DNA of 64,000 bases from Tetragonia tetragonoides (lineage: Eukaryota; Streptophyta; Magnoliopsida; Caryophyllales; Aizoaceae). The stretch covers positions 1,240,001 through 1,304,000 of the forward strand of contig CM076144.1 in assembly GCA_038025085.1 (NCBI GenBank), read 5' to 3'. Shown here one piece after another: positions 1 to 9,053 of this stretch. The notes under the pieces are model-generated. The model ran no database searches. It was given only the letters and a program-made list of their open reading frames with translations, and had not been told where the DNA came from. Both the position numbers and the translations under genes were made by a program. Each line of letters begins with the position of its first letter. Position 1 is the first letter of the stretch.

Positions 1-1201
1 ATAGTATGCATTGCTTGCTCTATGTCAATAGGAGCATAGGTCGAGTTGGATGTGGTAGATGTTGCATACGCATGTGCTGGACGAGGGCCAAGGACACCTG
101 GTTGAGAGGAAAGAACTGACTTGGCCCATGAGGAGGTGGGATACGGACATGGGGGAACTGCCGAGGGTTGTGGTGCACAAACCCACGGTGGGTACTGTCC
201 CCACTGTTGTGGTTGCTGCTGCCACGGGCGCTGCTGTGACTGTTGGTGGTGGTTGGTGCCACCATTGGCCTGGTGATGACCACCACGACCACGCCCTAGA
301 CCCCCATTATTTCTGCCTCGATTGTTGTTGCGATTTTGACCACGTTTTTGACCATTAGAAGAGCGGTTTGGTGCAGCACTTGAACCAGAATTGGAGAGCT
401 TGGAGTCATCAGTGGAAAGATTAGTAGTGAGGAGGGCGGTACCGGCGGCACTGGTGGCTACAGCGGTTTGACAAGCTTTTCAGGTTTCCTCGGGAATTAG
501 GCGTGATCGAGCCTCATAGAAGGAGGCAAAGGATTGCTCTGCTGAATGATTGCAGCAACACCATCATAATTTTCATGTAAACCCGCAACTAATTGAAGGA
601 CTAACCTTTGATTCGACACCGGGGCACCAACGTTTGAAAGTTGATCAACAAGCATTTTAAGTTCTTGACAATAGGCAGACACGTTTGGAAAATCTTCCAA
701 TTTGACATTAGTGAACTGATTTTCCAAGTAGACGGCGCGGAAATGTTTGTTGTCGTGGAATATATTTTCCAAACGTTCCCATGCTTGTTGAGCAGTCGAA
801 TCTCGTTGCAAGATGGTGTGCATAAGATCATTCGAGATCGTGCCATAAATCCATTGAAGGACTATAGCATCCAAGTGTGACCAAAGTGCTTCATCACGTT
901 CGACCGCCTCTTCCTGGCCTTGAACGGGTGGCTGTGGTGGAGGAGGGATGATGTGGTCGATGACTTGGTATGCTCTCCAATGGATTTTGAATAACTCTGC
1001 CCATGAAGAGTATTGGCCGTTTTCCATCTCAAGAGTCATAGGAATGAAATTTTTGACGTTAGTAACTGCAAGAGCAGGATGGAATTTGTGTTCAGCCATG
1101 GAGAGAGAGAAAAAAGGAGAACAAAGAAAGGAGGAGAAGAGAAGAGGGGGCAAAGGTGCACGACTAGGGCACAGTGAGGAAGGATTGAAGGCCTGATACC
1201 A
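1..1201 (-). mobile_element. Ty1/Copia retrotransposon, broken gag region (5' part of element)
   Basis: Read on the minus strand, a primer-binding site TGGTATCAGGC (1191-1201, complementary to initiator Met-tRNA) lies directly after an LTR, and a gag reading frame starts at the ATG at 1099. It reads as a UBN2-type Copia gag: a short leader with an NGQYSSWAELF motif, a helical region, and the pattern YCQELK...LVDQLSNVG. At about 500-520 a one-base frameshift moves the reading frame; beyond it (about 1-480) the matching frame is Asn/Arg/Gly-rich and then Gln/Pro-rich, as expected for the gag tail, and it also holds a stop near 480. Protease, integrase and reverse transcriptase would lie beyond the left edge. 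The copy is therefore defective. The family is clear; the extent is unknown. Confidence 0.85.
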
Positions 1202-1389
1202 TGAAAGAAATCATCCGTGCCTTTGCCATTGATTTGTACAGATTATATACAAAGTACAAGAGAGCCATAAGGCTACAATCTAGGAAGTAAGTATAGCAAC
1301 TAACTATATTCTAGGCTACAAATAAGGGAGGATATACAGGAGAATATTTGACTAACTAAAATACAGAAATTACGTAATATAATCTAACA
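1202..1389 (-). repeat. 5' LTR of the Copia element (188 bp)
   Basis: On the minus strand the segment begins TGTTAGATTATATTACG and ends TGATTTCTTTCA, the usual TG...CA ends, and it abuts the primer-binding site. The next five bases outside it (1390-1394, CTTTT on the plus strand) should be the target-site duplication, but the partner is off the window. The LTR interrupts a LINE exonuclease reading frame, which resumes immediately at 1390. Confidence 0.85.
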
Positions 1390-2890
1390 CTTTTGACCCG
1401 AGAAACCCAGATCCACCAAATGACAAGAACTCATACAATTAACAAAAAGGTTGCTTCTAGACAGATTAATGGGGTTTCCCCCAAACTTTTCATTTTGGCA
1501 CATGATTTCATTGAAGTCCTCCTAAATCATCCAAGCAGTGTTCACAGTAGAGGCAATGTCAATAAGATCATTCCACAAAATTTCTCTTTTTTTTTATTTA
1601 TTTTGGTGAGGCATAAATAGTAGAAAAAAAGAAGGAATCAGAATTTACCTGGAGTAGTCCATGGAACCCTTGAAAGTTCGCAACAACGACATCAAAGTGA
1701 GTAACCTTTGAATGCCATAAGATTGCAATCCCCCCCCCCCTAAAACCCACGTGGTCCTCAACGAACCAGCTATCAAAACCCAAAGAGCTCAGAATTTTCT
1801 CAGCATTATTACCACCAACGCGAGTCTCAGAAAGGACAAGAACATCCGGTTTGTGGAGTTGAAGTAAAAGATTCATATTTGGCTGAAAAGAGGGACGAGG
1901 CATACCCCTGACATTCCAATATAGGATCGACATATTAATGGGAATGTTGGGGGTTGTCACCGAGTCCAAGTGGACCATATCTTTTTCTGGGTCCTGTGAG
2001 TCTACTTGAAGTACGCTTTCCTGAAGAGAGATTGCTCTTAGGCTCAATGAGGTGAACCTTGTTTTTGGTCTTTGTCGGTCCCAGGTTTTGGTCTTCAGAA
2101 GGATTATCTTGGTGGTGCTGTCCGCTACTTTGAACAGTCTCAAAGCATTGGAGAAGCTTCTCGCCACAATTGTTGTTCCCGGGGACGTCATCTCGAAAGT
2201 TTCCATCTGGTTCTCGAACTGGGGCATTGGATCCATCAGGTAACCCCATTTCGTTGGTAGTATGTTGGGTGAGTTGTTCTTCTCGAGGCTGTTGAAGCCC
2301 CATCTCAGGTCCCACAATAGTTTCTATGGGAGGTATTCTAAGTCCGCCCATTGTGGGAGGTGCGCCGGAACTAGTTTCCCCGAAGAAAGCGACATCATCG
2401 TCAGAGGCACTGAACTGGTGGTTGGGTAACCTCCATGTAAGGGTTTGGGATGAGAAGTAAGGATCTGGGGATGAGATGGGAGGTCACTTATGGTTGAGAT
2501 GTGGGTATTTGGGTTTGGGTTAGTGAGATTTGGCACGGGTTTTGGGTTTGGTGTTGTGGACTTAGGGATCGAGGTGATGTGGGAATGGTCGGGCTGGTTT
2601 GGTCGGTCATCTTGTGGTGTTTCAGGTTGAAGAGGGTTGTTTAATTTTTGGGGAGCAGAAGTGGTTTGGGTTTGGGGAACAGGGGTGAGAGAAGGAGATG
2701 ACGGTGAAGTTGATGAGGGAATTGAGTTAGGGTTAGGTGGTGGGGTAATTTTGGGGTTTAAACCCGGTTCATGGGCCGGTTCAGAGTGAGATAATGAATG
2801 GCCAGGAATTGTTTGACTCTGGGGAGCGGACACGTTTTTAGAAAAAGTACAAGGTTCCAGCTGGATAATATCTCCATTTGGTAAAATTGC
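1390..2890 (-). mobile_element. LINE (L1-type) fragment: ORF1 tail and start of ORF2 endonuclease
   Basis: From high to low coordinates: about 2890-2324 encodes a Pro/Ser/Thr-rich low-complexity tail typical of plant L1 ORF1; the frame then shifts (2351-1935). ORF2 follows with an apurinic-endonuclease domain: LYWNVRGM near 1910, SETRVGGNNAEK near 1815, GGIAILWHSKV near 1725, and TIYASP near 1600. After a frame break in an A-rich run near 1590 the domain continues (EDFNEIM near 1510, then CHLVDLGFSGQK up to 1393). An in-frame stop replaces a residue before EDFNEI. At 1390 the LINE is cut by the Copia LTR. A C-run of eleven bases lies near 1731. Dead copy; the rest of ORF2 would lie beyond the Copia element. 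Confidence 0.85.
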
Positions 2891-2975
2891 GCCTGCTCTC
2901 AGTAGTGACTGGCCATTGTTTATTCTTTGCTGGATCCTATATGCATAGTAATCTCTCATGGTGGACCCATTTGGC
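2891..2975 (-). other. Possible Helitron helicase N-domain scrap fused to the LINE
   Basis: About 28 residues, KPNGSTMRDYYAYRIQQR followed by INNGQSLLRAG, precede the LINE ORF1 tail in the same open frame. They resemble the stretch of Helitron-like replicase proteins around an (M)REYYAY motif and a following LLRAGRLFQQ-type motif; the similarity stops after LLRAG. A stop codon lies just upstream. The resemblance is from memory of the family and the segment is very short, so this is tentative. Confidence 0.4.
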
Positions 2976-3471
2976 TTAATTTAGTTTGATTCCGAAATCT
3001 ATTTCTCCTTATCATATGCACCGCCCACCACACCCGGTCCGGCCCGCCTGTCACCACTAACATTATTTCTGGCTAATACATAGAAAACCCCTACGACGAT
3101 TTTACAAGAAATAATTAATGGTGAACTCAATACCTGCTTCTTTTTTATTGTAAAAATAAAAATTATTATCTAGGATTTTGGGGGTTTAAGGTCTATACTC
3201 TATAGTGGCTGGGAGAGATCAGAGGCCTGAAATATACAATACCTTTTTTGTATGATAAAAGGTCCGTTCTCCAGCAATTTGATGACCGTCTCCAGCAAGC
3301 CATGAGAGACATAAACCTTTTACTCTAAAAATGTTCCAACAACAATCCTCTAAAGTGTAGTTTAGAGTCACTATTAAAATTAATGCTTCAAAAAATTGCC
3401 TCTATAAATTGTTTATCTTGTAGCGTGGTTAGATGAATTTCATATATAGAGAGTAGATAAGGATAGCATCG
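2976..3471. other. Intergenic, no recognised feature
   Basis: AT-rich sequence apart from a GC-rich patch near 3020-3050. Two TATA-like stretches (near 3402 and 3442) precede the small reading frame that starts at 3472. No coding or repeat signal recognised. Confidence 0.4.
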
Positions 3472-3903
3472 ATGCAATTTTGCTTTGTTTGCCATGTCAA
3501 TTATACTCTAGCGCGCAATTGTCTGACATATCATATGCGGGCAATTTTCATATACAGGAAAAATGGAAGGGTGTACTTGAACATGATAAGCACGGCAGGA
3601 AACAGTTGCCGGATGGAGATTGAGGTGTATCATGGCACATCAGCAGGTGATACATTTAAGCAACTATGTGCCAGTGGTCACTACAGCAGCTTCCAGCTCC
3701 ACCGCCAGCCACAGGGCGGAGGGACGAGGTGGCGGGGTGGTGATGATAATGGTGGTTTCGTGTTCGTGGTCCGCACCGCCGATGGGAAGCTCCAGGATGA
3801 GACCAACAACAAGTTGTTTGGGAGGGTGGTGATTGGCTTAGATGCCCTCCTTCATGCTACTGGTGATCATGTCTTCATCACCGATTGTGGCGAGCTTGCC
3901 TGA
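3472..3903 (+). CDS. Hypothetical protein, unrecognised (143 codons)
   Basis: An ATG-started frame of 143 codons ending in TGA. Its last 110 residues have balanced composition: a CRMEIEVYHGTSAGDTFKQL segment, a Gly/Arg-rich loop (GGGTRWRGGDDNGG), then FVFVVRTADGKLQDE and FGRVVIGLDALLHATGDHVF. Local GC content rises over this part (3600-3900) compared with the flanks, which supports coding. The first 28 residues look less convincing, and an acceptor-like CAG at 3556-3558 could begin a 3' exon of a gene whose upstream part is lost. I do not recognise a domain. It may be a real small gene, a terminal exon or a captured fragment. Confidence 0.35.
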   Translation: MQFCFVCHVNYTLARNCLTYHMRAIFIYRKNGRVYLNMISTAGNSCRMEIEVYHGTSAGDTFKQLCASGHYSSFQLHRQPQGGGTRWRGGDDNGGFVFVVRTADGKLQDETNNKLFGRVVIGLDALLHATGDHVFITDCGELA

Positions 3904-5300
3904 AAACTAATGCATATAGTATATGTTATGTTTTTGTTACGTTACCTAGGAAAATTTTGTTTTTCCTACATTTTAATTCGCATGTTGCCTTTTCTTTTCT
4001 TTTTTTTTTTTTAGTTTTTTTTGTAATGTTGCTTAAAGCTACATATTTAAACGAACCTGTTTGAGAGTCCGAGATTACTATGCATGTTTGAACTTATAAT
4101 AAGTCCATCATACTCTACTAATAATAATTATTTAATATGCCCTATGAGAAGATTTTATTCAAATCATGTATCGGCCAAAAATGTCATAATTTAAAATTCT
4201 CAGGTATGGTGAAACACAAATTATTACCTAGATAATATATAAGGATCTAAATAGTATCGGGTGTCCAATAAAATCATATTTCAAGTAAAATAAAATTGTG
4301 ATTAAAAATAATGAAACTCACACAGTTTAATATTTTTTGGTCATTACTCCATTTTGATACTATTTTTCTTAGTGATAATTTCATTTTTCTTGAAGCATGG
4401 ATTTATTGAGTCTACACACCTGCGTTGACTCGAGATTTATAAAATACTCCAGGAGTAAAGAATTGGAATTTGGAAATGAGTTTTTGTGTTAGTACAGGTT
4501 TAGGTCCAGCAAAGTCTGGGCCACAAGCTACGAGCTGGGGCAATCATGCATGGGCCTTCAGACCTTCTTCCTCGGTCCAGGATGTTCGATCTACGGCTGT
4601 TCTCGCCCTGACGGGCCATTGCGCCATTTCGTGTGCTTTTCCAGAACACATGAAAAGAAATGATCGTCGACCCTCTACATGGCCTACTTTGAAAAGGCTA
4701 TTACGTTGTCGTCAACCGACTTTCCATTTTCGGGTATTCAGAAAAAGCCCCATGGTATCTGTTATTCTAGGCCTGGGCAACGGCCCACCGACCCATTTCT
4801 CGGGTTAGTTATGGGCAGGGCCAACTCTTTTTAGCCTGTTTAAAAATTTAAAAGTGTTTTTTTTTTTAAAATTAAAGTACTTTGTGGTTTGGTTCATTTG
4901 TGATCCGGTACATATAACTCGTCTAACTTTTAAATGGATCAATCTATTTTCACTCGCCCATTTACATTTCTAAATGGGCTATAACCCATTAGGCACTTGG
5001 CCGGACTGAATCGATTACTTACAGGGTCTCCTCTTCTCCTCCCACTTACCCAAGTCTAATCTACTCCTATATCGTATGGACTGTATCCCCAATTTTCCAT
5101 TCCCAAAAGTTTCAACTCACAGCATTTCCAATTTTCAGATTAACTCTTTTCATGGTGATGTGAGCTACTAGTTCAATTTTTTCGATTATTTACCAAAAGC
5201 TACCTTTGAGATACTTCATCGCTTCCTTATTAATCTTTACAATTATTTTTTTTGGGTCTCCAAAATAAATCTTTAACCGTGAGAAATTGTAATCATATAT
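3904..5300. other. Intergenic, AT-rich; no supported gene
   Basis: The 3' side of the small frame holds T-runs (3995-4022). The frame at 4470-4808 has no domain, no splice context and an odd composition. Around 4763-5000 the text is rich in CGGGT/GGCCC and GGGCTAT motifs, as in decayed retrotransposon DNA, but I could not assign it. Confidence 0.4.
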
Positions 5301-6480
5301 ATAAATTATAAATATTTGTCTCTACAGAGTTTCCAAAAGCAATACAATCCTTAACAGAAACTTCCCATTTCTCACTTACTTTTTGCAGATGACCTTATCG
5401 TGTTTGAGGAGGCTGAAATGGAAACCTTTGAGAGTGTCATGGACACACTTGAAAATTTCTATGAAGCCTCTGGCCAAAAGGTTAACAATGAGAAAAGCAA
5501 AATCTATTTCTCCCCTAACACTAATAATACCATCATTAATCATGTGGAGAACACTCTTGGACTTACAGCCAGTAAGGATATAGGAGTGTATCTGGGCTTT
5601 CCCTTGTCTCCCTATAGACCTAGGAAGGATAAAGTTGACTTCATTGTTCAAAAAGTTAAGAACAAACTTACTGGTTGGAAAACTAAGTGTTTGTCTAAAG
5701 CTGGTAGAATTTGTCTAATTAATTCAACTTTGAATGCTATTCCTAGATACTATATGCAGAATTTGCTTCTTCCTGCTTCTACTCTTGATGATTTGCACAA
5801 GACTGTCACTAACTTCCTTTAGGGCGATGAAGGGAAAAAGAAGAAGATCCATTTGGTCAGCAAGGATCTTCCCTAATCAGCTTTCAGCATGCTCACCATT
5901 AAGAGTAATAGGGTCATGAACAAAGTGCAAATGGTGAGGCAAAATTGGAAAGTCAAAAATGATGTATCTTCCCTAGCACATAAAGTGCTTCATAGCAAGT
6001 ATGTGTGGAGAAGGAAAGAGGGTGGAATGTGTTTGATACGAATAGTATGTGGATCGTGGGAAATGGTAATGTTATCTCTTTTTGGGAGAAAAATTGGATT
6101 GGTCTTGGACCACTAAGAAACATTCTAAGTGGTCCTCTCATGCTAGCTGAATCCTCCCTTCTTGTCAGCAATTGTATTGTTAATAATGTGTGGAATTTCT
6201 CTAACATTTCATTTGATTTTCCTGAGTTTATTCTTGCTACTATGCATGCTGTCCCTATTCCTTTGAGTGATTGTGATGATTTCTCTGTTTGTTTGCTAGA
6301 AGATGATAAGAAATTTTGATGATAGTAGAACTTATGAGTTGATTATCAAAGGAGGTCATAATGATGGGATCTTTCTTGGATATGGGACATTCCCACCCAT
6401 CCAAAAATCAGATTTTTCATTTGGTTAGCTTAGCATGATAGACTTGCGCATAATGTTACTTTGGCCATTATTATAAACAT
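5301..6480 (+). mobile_element. LINE ORF2 fragment, tandem copy A (reverse transcriptase to zf-RVT)
   Basis: The catalytic ADDLIVF box of LINE reverse transcriptase is encoded at about 5387-5407, followed by the usual C-terminal RT and connection region: NEKSKIYFSPN, DIGVYLGFPLSPYRP, KLTGWKTKCLSKAGRICLI and IPRYYMQNLLLP (to 5822). A TAG then replaces the usual Trp codon of the FLWG motif. Frames continue through KKKKIHLVSKDL and, after a scar, MWIVGNGNVISFWEKNW (about 6045) and the zf-RVT start WIWDIPTHPKIRFFIW (about 6380). The scar at 5873-5898 replaces about 32 bp of LINE with 26 bp that match a Copia gag piece in copy B. Truncated at both ends and not functional. Confidence 0.9.
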
Positions 6481-6505
6481 CACAAATATATCACATTCGA
6501 AAACT

Positions 6506-7076
6506 ATAAATTATAAATATTCGTCTCTACAGAGTTTCCAAAAGCAATACAATCCTTAACAGAAACTTTCCATTTCTCACTTACTTTTTGCAGATGACCT
6601 TATCGTGTTTGGGGAGGCTGAAATGGAAACCTTTGAGAGTGTCATGGACACACTTGAAAATTTCTGTGAAGCCTCTGACCAAAAGGTTAACAGTGAGAAA
6701 AGCAAAATCTATTTCTCCCCTAACACTAATAATACTATCATTAATCATGTGGAGAACGCTCTTGCACTTACAGCCAGTAAGGATTTAGGAGTGTATCTGG
6801 GCTTTCCCTTGTCTCCCTATAGACCTAGGAAGGATAAAGTTGACTTCATTGTTCAAAAAGTTAAGAACAAACTTACTAGTTGGAAAACTAAGTGTTTGTC
6901 TAAAGCTGGTAGAATTTGTCTAATTAATTCAACTTTGAATGCTATTCCTAGATACTATATGCAGAATTTGCTTCTTCCTGCTTCTACTCTTGATGATTTG
7001 GACAAGACTGTCACTAACTTCCTTTAGGGCGATGAAGGGAAAAAGAAGAAGATCCATTTGGTCAGCAAGGATCTTC
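6506..7076 (+). mobile_element. LINE ORF2 fragment, tandem copy B, left part
   Basis: Near-identical repeat of 5301-5872, from the non-coding leader through ADDLIVF (about 6592-6612), the RT C-terminal half (stop at 7027) and the KKKKIHLVSKDL segment. Differences from copy A are scattered single bases (for example Cys for Tyr in LENFYEAS, Leu for Ile in SKDIGVYLG). The start of similarity, just inside AAATTATAAATATT at 5301 and 6506, sets a duplication unit of about 1.2 kb. The copy is interrupted at 7077 by a piece of Copia. Confidence 0.9.
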
Positions 7077-7303
7077 CCTAATTAGCTTTCAGCATGCTCA
7101 CTTTCAACACCACCAATTGGTATGGTTGCATTTAAAATTGGTTCATACAAATCCTTCACATAAAGGATATCCTCCATTTTAGTTTTCCACACGGAGTAAT
7201 TTCCAGAATTCAAACTAATCATTCCGTGCACACCAGATTTTTCATCCATCTTTAACAACACAACAAATTCACAATGACTCTAACCAAAGCTCTGATACCA
7301 CTA
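7077..7303 (-). mobile_element. Copia gag start and primer-binding site, truncated
   Basis: On the minus strand, the primer-binding site TGGTATCAGAGC (7289-7300) sits three bases after the LTR, and a gag frame begins at the ATG at 7249: MDEKSGVHGMISLNSGNYSV, then a WKTKMEDILYVKDLYEPI segment that is characteristic of Copia gag. The frame continues past 7108 (GGVESEHAES) to a TAA and then breaks off at 7077, where LINE sequence takes over. Only about 175 bp of gag survives. Confidence 0.85.
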
Positions 7304-8099
7304 TGTTGGGGAAAGCACACAAATACACAAGCGGAAGCAACAAAGACTTTTTCCCCGGTTGTGATGCAAAGATGAGCAATAACCAATTCAAGCAACCAAA
7401 CAATATTGAACCAAAATGACAGCAGCAAATGGAACTATAAATCAGCCCAAAAAACAGTAAATAAACAAGGAGACGCAAGGATTTACGTGGAAACCCCGAT
7501 GTGGGAAAAAAACCACGGGACCGTTAACAAACGGTACCAAAACCTCCACTAATCAACAAATTAACAAGTGGGTACAACAATAGTTCTTCCCTAGATCAAG
7601 TAGAGGTATTCACAATCATCAAGGATCAACCTTGGCACAACAAGTCTCCCAAATCATCACCCAAAAGAGTGGAAATACAATTTCGTATAAAATAAGAGCT
7701 GAATTTAGAAAACTGACTTAGAGAGATCCAAATAAAATTATGACCGTTGGATTTGAAGAGGGGGATGTCAGGAACAACGTGCTAAAATCTCGCGACGATC
7801 GGAGTTCGTTTGGTCGTCAATCGGGGCGGATTTCTGGGCTGCCAGCACCAAAATTCGTGGGTGGCTCCTCTTCTCTCTCTCCTCTTCACTTCTAGACTTT
7901 TCTCCTGATTTTGTGAGTGTCTAGGCTTTCTCTCTCTTACACTCAAGCCTTCTAACCTTTTGGCTTATAAAGGAAGCCACTTGGGAGTGAATATTCGAAA
8001 TTGTCCTTCACTTAAACATCATATGGATAACCCATATGGTAAGCAAATATAACCCAGATTAATTGGGCTCTTCCTCCATGTAGGAGGGATACTCCAACA
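7304..8099 (-). repeat. Copia LTR (796 bp)
   Basis: On the minus strand it begins TGTTGGAGTATCCCTCC and ends GTGCTTTCCCCAACA, so it has TG...CA ends with a short inverted repeat TGTTGG/CCAACA. It is directly followed by the primer-binding site of the gag fragment, which marks it as a 5' LTR. A CT-rich stretch lies at 7866-7945. The partner LTR and the rest of the element are gone. The right flank resumes the LINE at a point about 49 bp upstream of where it was left, so the flanks carry a 49-bp direct repeat (7027-7075 and 8100-8149) rather than a simple 5-bp target duplication. Confidence 0.85.
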
Positions 8100-8652
8100 A
8101 GGGCGATGAAGGGAAAAAGAAGAAGATCCATTTGGTCAGCAAGGATCTTCTTTTCAAGCCTAAATCTCTTGGAGGGTTGGGCATTAAGAGTAATAGGGTC
8201 ATGAACCAAGTGCAAATGGTGAGGCAAAATTGGAAAGTCAAAAATGATGTATCTTCCCTAGCACATAAAGTGCTTCATAGCAAGTATGTGTGGAGAAGGA
8301 AAGAGGGTGGGATGTGTTTGATACGAATAGTATGTGGATCGTGGGAAATGGTAATGTTATCTCTTTTTGGGAGAAAAATTGGATTGGTCTTGGACCACTA
8401 AGAAACATTCTAAGTGGTCCTCTCATGCTAGCTGAATCCTTCCTTCTTGTCAGCAATTGTATTGTTAATAATGTGTGGAATTTCTCTAACATTTCATTTG
8501 ATTTTCCTGAGTTTATTCTTGCTGCTATGCATGCTGTCCCTATTCCTTTGAGTGATTGTGATGATTTCTCTGTTTGTTTGCTAGAAGATGCTAAGAAATT
8601 TGATGATAGTAGAACTTATGAGTTGATTATCAAAGGAGGTCCTCATCGTGGT
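8100..8652 (+). mobile_element. LINE ORF2 fragment, tandem copy B, right part
   Basis: LINE sequence resumes with the KKKKIHLVSKDL segment and continues through LLFKPKSLGGLGIKSNRVM, which is the original text lost from copy A, then QMVRQNWKVKND, MWIVGNGNVISFWEKNW and the LLEDAKKFDDSRTYELIIKG segment. At about 8640 similarity to copy A ends and an unrelated Arg/Lys-rich stretch follows to a stop at 8677-8679. Nearly identical to 5899-6350 of copy A. Confidence 0.9.
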
Positions 8653-9053
8653 AACAGAAGAAGTAAGAGGAGGAAGTAGCCGAAGTGTAAAACTACATTT
8701 GGACACGCTTTAAATTTGTCCTGATGTCCAGGCTCTTTCTAATGCTACGATATACAACCCTGAACCCACGCACATAGTGCATTAAACTTGCCTTTCGTTG
8801 TGTGTCCTTTGCTTTACTTTTCCTTTCTTTACTTTATGGATGTTGCTGCTAAGAAATTATGCAACACTGGTAATGTTTTTGGATACATTGTAAACAAAGA
8901 CTAGGGGAGAAGACTTAAAAGGCCATTAACAAGTTCTTATAAATGCAGTTAATCTGATCTTAGCTTGGTAGAATGATTGGTATTTAACGAAATAAGAGAC
9001 CAAAACTATATTTTAACCAGACTTCTTATTCGGTAGTTCATTTTAAGCCTTCA
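8653..9053. other. Intergenic, upstream region of the first ankyrin gene
   Basis: AT-rich; no further LINE text after about 8680. It should contain the promoter and 5' leader of the first ankyrin gene, but I see no clear TATA box at a convincing distance. Confidence 0.35.

Noticed and set aside
4470..4808. Plus-strand frame of 112 codons as a gene
   Set aside because: No domain, odd composition, no splice or promoter context, and the surroundings look like decayed repeat DNA.
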